DNA of 64,000 nt from Hyphomicrobiales bacterium (GCA_900473795.1 UCMT01000030.1:30485-94484); one strand, 5' to 3'; counted from the stretch's first letter, positions 27,362-36,181 are shown. The notes: generated by a model not told the origin, from the sequence alone. A program made the numbers and translations.

Positions 27362-28624
27362 TTATTTCGCCCCTCGGTTTACTGCTGAGCTTTTGACGCC
27401 CCTATACGCCGCAATCAGCTTCGGCACCTCATACGTCCAGGCCATCTGCGTTTCCACCCGGTTGCGGCCGAAGGCGCCCATTCTGGTGCGGCGGTCGGGG
27501 TCGGCGAGCAGTTCGGCGATCTTGGCGGCGAAATCCACCGGGTCGTTCGCCTTGGCGTAGAGCGAGGCTTCCTGGGCGCTGAAGCGGCCTTCTGTCACGT
27601 CGAACTGGACGATCGGCTTGCCGACGGCCATGTATTCGAGGATCTTGTTCATCGTCGACTTGTCGTTCATCGGGTTGACGCGGTCCGGATTGACGCAGAC
27701 GTCGGACGTCGACAGCACCTCGAACAGCGTCTGGTCCGGCGCGCGGCCGGTGAAGGTGACATAGTCGGCAAGGCCCATCTTTTCCGACATGGCCTGCAGC
27801 GCGACAAGGCTCGGGCCGCCGCCGACGAGCGCGAACTGGATGTCCGTGCGGCCGAGATCATAGACGATATGACGCGCGGCCTCGAGCAAAAGGTCGATGC
27901 CCTCCTGATCGCCCATGACGCCGACATAGCCGACCAGGAATTCGCGTCCGTTCTTCAGCGCCGGGTTGGGCGCCACGGCCTTGACACGGCTGAGGTCCGG
28001 GCCGCTGCGCACGACGAAGATGTCCTTCGCGTTCTTGCCGCCGCGCTCGATGGCGATCTTCTTGTAGCTCTCATTGGTCGAGATGACGGTGTCTGCCGTC
28101 TTGAAGGTCAGCCATTCGAACAGGCACATCAGCCGCCAGAAGAAACCGCGTTTGTTGAACTTGGCTTCGTAGAGCTCCGGGTTGATGTCGTGATGATCGA
28201 AAATATAGCGCTTGCCGATGAGCTTGAACTGCCAGGCGATGAGGAAGATCAGGTCCGGCGGGTTGCATCCGTGCAGCGTATCGAAGCCGTGGCGGAACAG
28301 GATCTTCCACGAGAGCAGAGTTTCCCAGAACAGAGCGGCGCCGTATTCGAGGAGATAGCCAAGTGCCCCGCCGGCGTCGAGGGGCAGGGGATGGCGGTAG
28401 ATGTGGATACCGTCGAGATGTTCGTAGCGTGCCGTATAGCCCTTGCCGGTCGGGCAGATGATAGCGACTTCGGCGCCGGCCGCGCGCAACGTCCTCGCCT
28501 CCTGCCAGACCCGCCGGTCGAACGGCACCGGCAGGTTTTCGACGATGATCAGCACCTTTCTGCCGGAAAGGGCGTCGGTGCGGGCATGGGTTGCGGTGTT
28601 GCTGTTTTGAAGGGCCGTGTCCAT
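27362..28624 (-). CDS. Glycosyltransferase family 4 protein
   Basis: A 420-residue GT-B glycosyltransferase. The N-terminal domain begins VLIIVENLPVPFDRRVWQEARTLRAAG, a hallmark of a GT4 subgroup found in exopolysaccharide clusters. The C-terminal domain has VGYVGVMGDQEGIDLLLEAA and the donor-binding segment NPMNDKSTMNKILEYMAVGKPIV. It is soluble. Its start lies 11 bases downstream of the stop of the nucleotide-sugar dehydrogenase gene, so the two are probably co-transcribed. Codon use is again GC-rich, unlike the three genes to its left. Confidence 0.9.
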   Translation of the reverse strand: MDTALQNSNTATHARTDALSGRKVLIIVENLPVPFDRRVWQEARTLRAAGAEVAIICPTGKGYTARYEHLDGIHIYRHPLPLDAGGALGYLLEYGAALFWETLLSWKILFRHGFDTLHGCNPPDLIFLIAWQFKLIGKRYIFDHHDINPELYEAKFNKRGFFWRLMCLFEWLTFKTADTVISTNESYKKIAIERGGKNAKDIFVVRSGPDLSRVKAVAPNPALKNGREFLVGYVGVMGDQEGIDLLLEAARHIVYDLGRTDIQFALVGGGPSLVALQAMSEKMGLADYVTFTGRAPDQTLFEVLSTSDVCVNPDRVNPMNDKSTMNKILEYMAVGKPIVQFDVTEGRFSAQEASLYAKANDPVDFAAKIAELLADPDRRTRMGAFGRNRVETQMAWTYEVPKLIAAYRGVKSSAVNRGAK

Positions 28625-28635
28625 CGCCGCCGTCC

Positions 28636-29904
28636 TCAGGAAAGAGAGTTCAGATTGACGATATCGCCATTCTTCTCGAGGTTGAGTTTCCTGTAGGTGA
28701 GGTTGGTCGTGATGACGCGGTCGTAGGTCGTGGCTTCCGCGGTTTCCTTCGATACCAGCAACTGCGACAAGGTCGGAATCTGCGTATAGGCGTAACCCAG
28801 ATTGGCGCCGACGAGCTTGGTCGCGTCGATCGCCGGATCGAAGATCGACAGCTTGTAACCCTCGCGCAGCAATCCGCGGGCAAGGTCGATATTGGGGCTC
28901 TCGCGCAGGTCGTCGGTCTCCGCCTTGAAGGCGAGGCCCACGAGCAGGACCGTAGAGCCCGGCGCCAGATCGCGCGTCACATGCTGGAACAGCCGGTATT
29001 TGTGCGCCTCGTTGGAGCGCAAGAGCGAGTCGACCAGATGCGTATGGGCGCCGCAGTCGGCCGCGATATATTGCATCGCGCGCACGTCCTTGGGCAGGCA
29101 GGAGCCGCCGAAGGCGCCGCCGGGGCGGGTATAATAGGGGGAAATGTTGAGTTTGGTGTCGGAGACGAAGATCTCGTGCACCTTGGCCGCGCTGAGGCCG
29201 AGCTGCAGGCAGATGCGGCCGATCTCGTTGGCATAGGCGACCTTGACGGCATGCCAGGTGTTGTCGACGAATTTGGTGATTTCGGATTCGCCGAGGCGCA
29301 CGTAGAAAGTCGGCGCCTTGATATTCTGGTTGAGGAGATCCATCCGCGCATTCGGTTTGCCGTCGACAGTGCCGATGACGATCTTGGGCGGATCGAAATA
29401 GTCCTGGATGGCGGAGGATTCGCGCAGGAATTCCGGATTATAGACCAGTTCGATGCTGCGTTCGAAAGCCTCGCCCAGTTCGGCGGCCAAGATCGGCGCG
29501 ATCAGGCCTTCGACGGTTCCCGGGCGGATGGTCGAGCGATAGACGACGGTCAGTGGCGACGTTCTGTTCTGGCCGACGGCGGCGGCGATCTGGCGCGTCA
29601 CTTCGGCGATATAGGTCATGTTGTGCGAGCCGTCCGGGGCACTGGGGGTGCCGACGCAGACGATGGCCATGTCGCATTCGTTCAGATGGCGCCTGATTTC
29701 GGTATGGGCGGAAATCCTGCCGGCTTCGAGGCCTTCGCGCAGCAGGACATCGACGCCCGGCTCGGTGATCGGCGCGATACCTTGATTGATTTGGTTAACT
29801 TTTTTTTCACTGACATCGAAGCCGATGACGTGATGCCCTTCTTTTGCGATGCAGCACATGGCGGTAAAACCGACATATCCGAGGCCGAAGATCGCTATTT
29901 TCAT
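28636..29904 (-). CDS. Nucleotide-sugar dehydrogenase, AlgD-like (GDP-mannose 6-dehydrogenase type)
   Basis: A 422-residue NAD-dependent enzyme that oxidises a nucleotide-linked hexose at C6 to the uronate in two steps. It has the NAD-binding GLGYVG (7-12), VCVGTPSAPDGSHNM, the catalytic K211 region (EITKFVDNTWHAVKVAYANEI) and the nucleophile C269 in AFGGSCLPKDVRA. The SCLPKD form and the residue positions are nearly the same as in AlgD, whereas typical UDP-glucose dehydrogenases have SCFPKD. GDP-mannose is therefore the favoured substrate, but UDP-glucose cannot be excluded. It is the first gene of the leftward operon, with a 560-base A+T-rich region upstream. Confidence 0.85.
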   Translation of the reverse strand: MKIAIFGLGYVGFTAMCCIAKEGHHVIGFDVSEKKVNQINQGIAPITEPGVDVLLREGLEAGRISAHTEIRRHLNECDMAIVCVGTPSAPDGSHNMTYIAEVTRQIAAAVGQNRTSPLTVVYRSTIRPGTVEGLIAPILAAELGEAFERSIELVYNPEFLRESSAIQDYFDPPKIVIGTVDGKPNARMDLLNQNIKAPTFYVRLGESEITKFVDNTWHAVKVAYANEIGRICLQLGLSAAKVHEIFVSDTKLNISPYYTRPGGAFGGSCLPKDVRAMQYIAADCGAHTHLVDSLLRSNEAHKYRLFQHVTRDLAPGSTVLLVGLAFKAETDDLRESPNIDLARGLLREGYKLSIFDPAIDATKLVGANLGYAYTQIPTLSQLLVSKETAEATTYDRVITTNLTYRKLNLEKNGDIVNLNSLS

Positions 29905-30466
29905 TCAATATTCCTTTGAAGTTTTCAAATTTTCAGCCGACGCCTTCCAGCATTCGACTGTGATAAAAACTAAAATTAAACCGTCAAAACAACGGTTTGC
30001 TTCAACTGCGCTTGTCCAGCCGGCCCGACGATACACCAGTCGATGTTCATTCGCAGGCCCATTTTTGGGTATTTTAACAACCTGCGATAACTTAAAATTT
30101 ATCTCTGAACGTCTTTGTAGTGGCCCGTTTTGGCTTGCCTCCGCGCCGATGTTTTCACATAATTAATTACGATTTCATAGGGGGATTTCGCAGTTGCGAG
30201 ATGAAATGGTTAAGATGCGGCCTTAAGGTCACAAATCGCCGGCTATGATCGATGTCGCGCAGGCCAAGACGCGAGCGTGATCTCTAGTAGTGTTTGGCGT
30301 AATGCCGATAGCCGACCAATGCTAGAGGGCGTCAAGAAGCAGCCAGCGTCACAATAATGGTATTGCGGTTGGAAATTACTGGAGTTTAAACACATTAAGA
30401 TAGTTTAAAACCTCAATGGCGCTAAAAATATCTGTATTTTCGTCGGATTTTCGGGATTTTACCTTG
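29905..30466. other. Divergent intergenic region, A+T-rich
   Basis: No credible coding frame. It separates the leftward dehydrogenase/glycosyltransferase operon from the rightward Sel1-repeat gene. The part from about 29930 to 30180 is the most A+T-rich noncoding stretch of the locus and probably holds promoters and regulator sites in both directions. I cannot pick one promoter with confidence and see no tRNA or repeat. Confidence 0.5.
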
Positions 30467-32779
30467 ATGTTTAGATATGACGTTCTTTTGTTTGGCTGTC
30501 TTTTTGGCATATCTGTTCTTGCTGCGCCTCCTTCCTTTTCGCAGCAGGCGGGTCGCAGCACAGAGCAAGTGGCGTCGGAGGCGCCAGAACAGGAAGCATT
30601 CAAGACACTGCAGGCCATTATTAAGGCGGCAAAGTCGGGGGATGCGCTAAAGTCCGCCGTTACTGAAGCGAAAGCCTTGGCAGACAAGGGCAATCCCGCC
30701 GCGCTGCTGCTTCTCGGTGACATGTATCGCGACGGCAAGGTCGTCGCGAAGGATGTTTCGAAGGCCGTCGAGTCGTATGAGAAGGCGCTCGCTGCCGGAA
30801 AGATGACGGCGGCCGCCAAACTCGGCAACCTCTACCGGCAGGGTGAAGCCGTCGGTCTCGATCCTACCAAGGCTGTCGGCTTTTACGAAAAGGGCATTGC
30901 AGGCGATGATGCGGGATCGAAGATCGGCATGGCCGACCTCTATGCCGAAGGCATCCTCGTTCCGCGAGACATCCCGAAGGCCATTGCCGGCTACGAAGCG
31001 ATACTGCCGCGTGAGAAAGCCTGGGCAGCTTCGCGCCTCGCGCAGCTTTACATGAAGGGGGCTGAAGTCGGACTCGATCCGGCTAAGGCCGTCGTTTATT
31101 ACGAGCAGGCGGCAGAGGCAGGCGATGCTGCGGCCAAGATGAGCCTCGCGACAATCTACCGTGACGGTCGGATCGCGGCGCGGGATGTGCCGAGAGCCGC
31201 CGCGCTCTATGAGCAGTTGCTCTCGAAAGGCGATGTGAGGGCCGCAACCAAGCTGGGCAACCTCTACAGGCAGGGGCAGGCTGTGGGCCTCGATCCGTCA
31301 AAGGCCTTCGGTTACTATGAGATGGGGATTGCAGCCGATGACAGTGGCGCAAAGGCCGGCATGGCTGACCTTTATGCCGAAGGCAAACTCGTTCCTCAGG
31401 ATATCCCGAAGGCCATCGCTCTCTATGAAGAGGTGCTGGCGGGTGGCCAAACGTGGGTCGCTTCGTCGCTGGCGACGCTTTATCTGAAGGGTGAGGATAT
31501 CGGTCTCGATCCGGCCAAGGCGGTTGGATATTACGAACAGGCTGTCGACGCGGGCGATGCGACAGCGATGATCAGCCTTGCCACCATCTATCGGGAGGGC
31601 AAGATCGTGCCGCAGGATGTGGCAAAAGCTGTGACCCTCTTTGAGAAGGCGCTGGCGGCCGGCAATACAACGGCAGCCACCAAGCTCGGAAACCTTTATA
31701 AGCAGGGTGAGGCGGTCGGGCTGGATTCAGTCAAGGCCGTCACCTATTTCGAACTGGGCGCTGCCGCCGGTGACGTCGGTGCGAAGGTGGCTATGGCGGA
31801 TATCTATGCGGAAGGCACGCTTGTCCCGCAGGATGTACCGAAGGCTGTCGGTCTTTACGAGGAGCTTCTGGCGGATGGCAGAACATCGGCTGCGTCGTCG
31901 CTGGCGGCGCTCTATCTCAAAAAACCAGACAACGGTCTCGATCCAGCCAAGGCCGTGGAATATTACCAGCAGGCTGTCGCAGCGGGTGATGTTCCTGCGA
32001 TGATCAGCCTTGCCAATATCTACCGTGAAGGCAGGGTAGTTCCCAAGGATGTAACGAAGGCGGCCGGCCTCTACGAACAGGCCTATCGCCTTGGCAAGAC
32101 GAATGCGCTCGCAAGTGCCGCAAGCGTTCTACTTTCGGGAACCGTCGAGCAGCGGAAGCAGGCTCATGATCTTATCCTGAAAGGTCAATCGGAAAACGCG
32201 CCGAATGTGTCCTCCGTTCTCGCAAACGCCTTGCTCAATGGAGCGGGCGTGCGCAAGGACCCGGCGCGAGCCCTCCAAGTCCTCAAGAGTGCCAGCGCTG
32301 CGGGCGACACCAACGCCGCCTCAATGCTGATTCAGCTTTACGCGCAGGGAAGAGGCAAGGATGTTCGCAAAAACCTCTTGGTGGCCAGGGCAACGCTGGC
32401 AAGCATCGCAAGTCAGATGTCTGAAGAGCAGCGTGAGGGCGAGGGGCTCTTCATCGAGGGGGCCGCTGCTTCCTCCGTTAACCAATATGCCGCATTCGAA
32501 GAAAAGCTGCGGGACATGCAACCGAATGCGAAGGCCAGTCTCGTCGGTCGGTTGGGGGGCGCGAGCAGCAACACCTATGTCTATATTCTTCAGCGCGAAC
32601 TCAAGGAAGCCGGCCACTATCAAGGCACGCTGAACGGTGTGATGACAGGTGCCACGATCAGGGCCTTCAACCAGTTCTGCGACCGGCGCAGCATTGTGGC
32701 GATTTGCCGGACGGGGCCGCTCAGCCGGCCGGCCCGCAACGTCTTTCTGGATTTCCTGCGCGAAACGAAATCTAGTTGA
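30467..32779 (+). CDS. Exported Sel1-repeat protein with C-terminal peptidoglycan-binding-like domain
   Basis: About 770 residues. From ATG 30467 the N-terminus is a clean signal peptide (MFRYDVLLFGCLFGISVLAA); a further ATG 51 bases upstream would hide it. The middle contains 13 Sel1-type repeats of exactly 36 residues, arranged as a 144-residue block of four, repeated three times: KLGNLY recurs every 144 residues and MADLYAEG/MADIYAEG follows each copy. Sel1 proteins are scaffolds, and AlgK- or ExoR-like members work in polysaccharide systems. The last 70 residues (YVYILQRELKEAGHYQGTLNGVMTGATIRAFNQF) resemble a peptidoglycan-binding domain. A periplasmic assembly factor tied to the adjacent polysaccharide genes is inferred. 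Confidence 0.82.
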   Translation: MFRYDVLLFGCLFGISVLAAPPSFSQQAGRSTEQVASEAPEQEAFKTLQAIIKAAKSGDALKSAVTEAKALADKGNPAALLLLGDMYRDGKVVAKDVSKAVESYEKALAAGKMTAAAKLGNLYRQGEAVGLDPTKAVGFYEKGIAGDDAGSKIGMADLYAEGILVPRDIPKAIAGYEAILPREKAWAASRLAQLYMKGAEVGLDPAKAVVYYEQAAEAGDAAAKMSLATIYRDGRIAARDVPRAAALYEQLLSKGDVRAATKLGNLYRQGQAVGLDPSKAFGYYEMGIAADDSGAKAGMADLYAEGKLVPQDIPKAIALYEEVLAGGQTWVASSLATLYLKGEDIGLDPAKAVGYYEQAVDAGDATAMISLATIYREGKIVPQDVAKAVTLFEKALAAGNTTAATKLGNLYKQGEAVGLDSVKAVTYFELGAAAGDVGAKVAMADIYAEGTLVPQDVPKAVGLYEELLADGRTSAASSLAALYLKKPDNGLDPAKAVEYYQQAVAAGDVPAMISLANIYREGRVVPKDVTKAAGLYEQAYRLGKTNALASAASVLLSGTVEQRKQAHDLILKGQSENAPNVSSVLANALLNGAGVRKDPARALQVLKSASAAGDTNAASMLIQLYAQGRGKDVRKNLLVARATLASIASQMSEEQREGEGLFIEGAAASSVNQYAAFEEKLRDMQPNAKASLVGRLGGASSNTYVYILQRELKEAGHYQGTLNGVMTGATIRAFNQFCDRRSIVAICRTGPLSRPARNVFLDFLRETKSS

Positions 32780-32787
32780 AGGGTGAT

Positions 32788-32816
32788 GGCTGTGGCCGGA
32801 ATTTCCGGCCACAGCC
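32788..32816. terminator. Strong hairpin between convergent genes
   Basis: GGCTGTGGCCGGA pairs perfectly with TCCGGCCACAGCC, a 13-bp stem with a 3-base loop, only 2 bases from the lyase-gene stop. It lacks a T run on either side, so it may be a bidirectional roadblock or 3'-end stabiliser rather than a classic terminator. Confidence 0.6.
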
Positions 32817-32818
32817 GA

Positions 32819-33634
32819 TCAGTTGGTGGCCATTGCCCGCTTTGTAAGATTTTCCGCCGTCGTTACCACGTCGCGATACTCGACGACCGCGTCCACGTCC
32901 TCGTGGCTGCGGTAGATGCCGAATTTCCAGTAGCCTGCCTCGTCATGATCCCAATAGCCGAGCGGTCCGTTGAAATTCACGACCTGGCGGCCGTTGAGCC
33001 ATATGTTCAAAAGTCCGTCCGTCGCGGAAACCTTGTGCTCCATCACGATATTGAGCCACGTACCACGCGGGACATTGTGCATCCGATACACCTCGCTGCT
33101 GGTCGGTTTGCCGTTCAGAATGTATCTCCGTCGAAAAACCAGATCAGTGCCATATACCTCGGCGGCGATATAGGGCGGGCGTTTATCATTCTTGCTGCCG
33201 TGCCATTGACCGACAATGAACCAGGAATGTTTGTCGCTCGGGATCGAGAAGCCGTCGGCAATCTTCACGCGGTAGGCATTCCATATGACCTCGCTTTTCG
33301 GAAAGGTTACGAGATCTGTCGCTTCCGAGCGGTCCTTGGTTTCAGGGTCGAAGCTGGCGCGGTCGCCGGGGCGGACTTCGAAGCGCAGGACCAGATTGTT
33401 GTTGGCACTAAGCCGCGTGCCGATCGAATAGGCCTTCCGGGCCGAATGGTTCGTGTAATCCCCCCAATTGTAGGAGAAGTTTGCCGGCAGAGGCGTTACG
33501 TTCGATGGCGAAGCCAATGTATCCGCATCCAAAACCGGTTGCCCGCTGACCCATTGGGGAAAACTGACGGCGGAAGCGATGAGGAGTGCGGTGCAGGCGA
33601 GATAGGCTGTCCGGCGATTGAGAATCCGCTTCAT
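32819..33634 (-). CDS. Secreted heparin-lyase-I-like protein (putative polysaccharide lyase, PL20-like)
   Basis: A protein of about 271 residues with a signal peptide (MKRILNRRTAYLACTALLIASAVSFPQWVSG). The mature part reads as a jelly-roll beta-sandwich: VLRFEVRPGDRASFDP, KDRSEATDL, SWFIVGQWHGSKNDKRPPYIAAEVYG, GTWLNIVMEHKV, GLLNIWLNGRQVVNFNGPLGY, YWKFGIYRS. This is the pattern of heparin lyase I / glucuronan lyase (PL20-type) proteins that cut uronate polymers. ATG 33634 is preceded by an excellent AAAGGAG. It faces the Sel1 gene and ends the polysaccharide region before recO. Enzyme activity is inferred from fold features. Confidence 0.75.
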   Translation of the reverse strand: MKRILNRRTAYLACTALLIASAVSFPQWVSGQPVLDADTLASPSNVTPLPANFSYNWGDYTNHSARKAYSIGTRLSANNNLVLRFEVRPGDRASFDPETKDRSEATDLVTFPKSEVIWNAYRVKIADGFSIPSDKHSWFIVGQWHGSKNDKRPPYIAAEVYGTDLVFRRRYILNGKPTSSEVYRMHNVPRGTWLNIVMEHKVSATDGLLNIWLNGRQVVNFNGPLGYWDHDEAGYWKFGIYRSHEDVDAVVEYRDVVTTAENLTKRAMATN

Positions 33635-33866
33635 TTTTGACGCTCCTTTGAAATTGTTGCATCTGAAATTCTTTTGCACTTTCAATGAAAGTATCGGTCG
33701 CAGGGGGATTCGGTTTTCCCCGGTGGGGATGGGTTCAATCCCCTGCGACGCGACAAATATTTAGAGTCCGCTGACGAATCGTTAGTGCCGGATTAAGTGC
33801 ACAACGTGGCAAGTTCGCGCCTGAGCCACGATTGTTTTCACTCGCATCCAAAGGTAGAACAGTCCC

Positions 33867-34613
33867 ATGCAATGGAGTGATCAGGCTATCATCATCGGCG
33901 TCAAGCGGCATGGCGAAGCCTCCGTCATTGCCGAGGTGATGACGCGCGCGCATGGGCGGCATCTCGGACTTGTGCGAGGTGGTCGCTCGCGGACGATGCA
34001 GCCGGTGCTGCAGCCTGGAAACGAGGTCGAGGTCACCTGGCGGGCGCGGCTGGACGAGCATCTCGGCGAATTCCGCATCGAGCCGGTGCACCTGCGTGCG
34101 GCACGGCTGATGGAGGCGGCGACATCGGTCTATGGTGTGCAGGCCATGGGGGCGCTGCTTCGGCTGCTGCCGGAGCGCGATCCGCATCCGCATCTCTATG
34201 AGGCGCTCGACGTCATCCTCGAAAATCTTCACGATCCGCGCGACGCCGGCGAGTTGTTCGTCCGCTTCGAGATCGCCGTGCTCAACGATCTCGGCTTCGG
34301 GCTCGATCTGGCCGAATGCGTTGCGACCGGCGCGCGCGCCGATCTGGCCTATGTCTCGCCGAAATCCGGCCGCGCCGTCAGCCGCGAAGCGGGCGCGCCC
34401 TATGCGGACAAGATGCTCGTGCTGCCTGCCTTTCTTGTCGAGGGTGGAGCAGCCGACTACGACAGCCTGCTCGCCGCCTTCCGGATGACGGCGTTCTTCC
34501 TTCATCGCCATGTCTATGAACCGCGTGGTCTTGCCGTCTCGACGGCGCGCGATGGTTTCGTTCAGGCCGCCTTGAAGGCGCTGAAGCCGCAAGATGCAAT
34601 TACACACCCATAA
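33867..34613 (+). CDS. recO: DNA repair protein RecO
   Basis: RecO loads RecA on SSB-coated single strands in the RecFOR pathway. The 248-residue protein has the N-terminal OB-fold ([27 protein letters not shown] ... GLVRGGRSR) and the helical C-terminal domain ([23 protein letters not shown]). The four-cysteine zinc site of some RecO proteins is absent; only one cysteine remains in that region, as is common in alphaproteobacteria. In close relatives recO often lies right after era. Confidence 0.95.
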   Translation: MQWSDQAIIIGVKRHGEASVIAEVMTRAHGRHLGLVRGGRSRTMQPVLQPGNEVEVTWRARLDEHLGEFRIEPVHLRAARLMEAATSVYGVQAMGALLRLLPERDPHPHLYEALDVILENLHDPRDAGELFVRFEIAVLNDLGFGLDLAECVATGARADLAYVSPKSGRAVSREAGAPYADKMLVLPAFLVEGGAADYDSLLAAFRMTAFFLHRHVYEPRGLAVSTARDGFVQAALKALKPQDAITHP

Positions 34614-34627
34614 GGAACGCCGGGAAA

Positions 34628-35137
34628 ATGTCCGTTGAACTCTACCCCGGAATGACCGCGTCCGGCATCGGTACGGTGCCCTTGGAAACGGTCGCGCGCG
34701 ATGGTGGGTTGAAAGCGATGCTGGACCTCCTGGCTGGCGTCCATCCCGCTCCGCCAATGGCCGCGACGCTGAAATTCGGCCTGAGCGAGGTGGAGGAGGG
34801 AAGGGTCGTGTTTCAGGGCCTGCCGTCCGCCGAGCATTTGAACCCGCTCGGCACTGTGCATGGCGGCTGGGCGGCAACGATCATGGACTCGGCCCTCGGC
34901 TGCGCCGTCATGACGACACTGAAGCCGGGCGAGGCCTATACGACCGTCGAGTTCAAGGTCAATCTGGTCCGCCCGCTGCTGCCCGGCATGGGCGAGGTCT
35001 TCTGCGAAGGCAGGATCGTCCACCGCGGCCGGACGCTGGCGACCTCGGAGGCTTGGCTGAAGGACGGGAACGGCAAGCTGCTGGCGCATGGCACGGAAAC
35101 CTGCGCCATCTTCCCCATCGAGAACCTGATGCGGTGA
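34628..35137 (+). CDS. PaaI-family hotdog thioesterase
   Basis: A 169-residue protein with a single hotdog domain. The signature NPLGTVHGGWAATIMDSALGCAV includes the HGG and acidic residue used by PaaI-type acyl-CoA thioesterases, followed by YTTVEFKVNLVRPLLPG. It probably hydrolyses a small acyl- or aryl-CoA ester in the cytoplasm. It begins 14 bases after recO and may share its transcript. The substrate cannot be told from sequence. Confidence 0.88.
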   Translation: MSVELYPGMTASGIGTVPLETVARDGGLKAMLDLLAGVHPAPPMAATLKFGLSEVEEGRVVFQGLPSAEHLNPLGTVHGGWAATIMDSALGCAVMTTLKPGEAYTTVEFKVNLVRPLLPGMGEVFCEGRIVHRGRTLATSEAWLKDGNGKLLAHGTETCAIFPIENLMR

Positions 35138-35164
35138 CGTTTCCATCACCGCCGGCGGCGCTCC

Positions 35165-36034
35165 TCATCCCTGATCGAACAGCGTGAAGCCGACCAGCTC
35201 GAGATGGGTCGGATCGGCGATCGCCTGCACCTCCGTGATCCTGCCATCGTGGATCGCGAGGCGAAGAATGACGCGCAACTGCCCGCCGACCTCGACGATA
35301 AGCCCGAAGCCATCATCGACAAAGGCCGGTTTTGCGCCGATGGCGCGGCCCTTGAACGTATTGGCGACGGCCGTGGCGCCGCGGATTTCCGCGAGCGATC
35401 CGAGCTTGACTGCGGCAGCATCGGCGCGGAAGACGACATCCGGATCAAGCACCGCAAGCAGTGCCTCGAAATCGCCACCGCGCGACGCCGCCAGAAAGGC
35501 CTCGACGATCCTGCGCTGGCTGCTGCGATCGGCATTCGCCGCCGTCCTTGCACCCTGAACACGGCGGCGGGCGCGGCTTGCCAGTTGCCGCGCGGCTTCC
35601 GGCGAACGATCGACGATGGGTGCGATCTCATCGAAGGGCACGGCAAACATGTCGTGCAGCACGAAGGCCAGACGTTCGGCCGGCGTCAGCGTCTCCAGCA
35701 CAATGAGCAGCGCGGTGCCGACCGAATCCGCAAGCAGCGCTTCATGTTCGGCGTCGTCAGCCGATGTCGAAGGTTCCGGTACATGCGGGCCATACGGTTC
35801 CTCGCGGCGTGATTTGCGGGCGCGCAGCATGTCGAGGCAGATGCGCGCGACCACCGTCGTCAGCCAGCCGCCGAGATTGCCGATCTCCGACATATCGGAG
35901 CGGCCAAGGCGTAGCCAAGCTTCCTGCACCGCGTCTTCCGCCTCGCTGCGCGACCCGAGCATGCGGTAGGCCGCGGCTTTCAGCCGACCGCGATCGGCCT
36001 CGAATTTTTCTGCCAGAAATTTTTTCTCGTTCAT
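35165..36034 (-). CDS. ECF41-type RNA polymerase sigma factor with SnoaL-like C-terminal domain
   Basis: A 289-residue extracytoplasmic-function sigma factor. Region 2 (AAYRMLGSRSEAEDAVQEAWLRLG, then NLGGWLTTVVARICLDMLRARKSRRE) and region 4 (LTPAERLAFVLHDMFAVPFDEIAPIVDRSPEAARQLASRARRRVQG) are followed by about 120 residues of a SnoaL/NTF2-like domain. This fused domain is the mark of ECF41, where it replaces an anti-sigma factor and adjusts activity. The C-terminal IADPTHL takes the place of the conserved NPDKL box. It is divergent from a carboxymuconolactone-decarboxylase gene, the usual ECF41 partner. AGAGGA precedes ATG 36034. Confidence 0.92.
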   Translation of the reverse strand: MNEKKFLAEKFEADRGRLKAAAYRMLGSRSEAEDAVQEAWLRLGRSDMSEIGNLGGWLTTVVARICLDMLRARKSRREEPYGPHVPEPSTSADDAEHEALLADSVGTALLIVLETLTPAERLAFVLHDMFAVPFDEIAPIVDRSPEAARQLASRARRRVQGARTAANADRSSQRRIVEAFLAASRGGDFEALLAVLDPDVVFRADAAAVKLGSLAEIRGATAVANTFKGRAIGAKPAFVDDGFGLIVEVGGQLRVILRLAIHDGRITEVQAIADPTHLELVGFTLFDQG

Positions 36035-36035
36035 C

Positions 36036-36062
36036 CGTCACATTCCTCTACGTCGCTCCGTC
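36036..36062 (+). promoter_or_regulatory. ECF41-type promoter for the CMD gene
   Basis: CGTCACA at 36036-36042, a 16-base spacer, and CGTC at 36059-36062 match the ECF41 pattern TGTCACA-N16-CGTC with one mismatch. It points rightward toward the CMD gene, giving a leader of roughly 110 bases. It lies within the sigma gene's 5' leader. Confidence 0.7.
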
Positions 36063-36070
36063 ATGCCTTT

Positions 36071-36097
36071 GACGAACGAGACCCGGCCGATGTGACA
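36071..36097 (-). promoter_or_regulatory. ECF41-type promoter for the sigma factor gene
   Basis: On the minus strand, TGTCACA (36097-36091), exactly 16 bases, then CGTC (36074-36071) is an exact match to the ECF41 promoter pattern. It points at the sigma gene, whose start is about 37 bases downstream, and implies positive autoregulation. Confidence 0.8.
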
Positions 36098-36181
36098 GAC
36101 AATCGTCCCGGAAACGGCAGCGTCAAGATCAACCGACCGGATAGCGATATCCGGACAAGCCAGAACGTGAGGAGATATCCC

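Noticed and set aside
28591..29919. A 442-codon plus-strand frame opposite the nucleotide-sugar dehydrogenase
   Set aside because: The dehydrogenase motifs on the minus strand are unmistakable; the opposite frame is a shadow.
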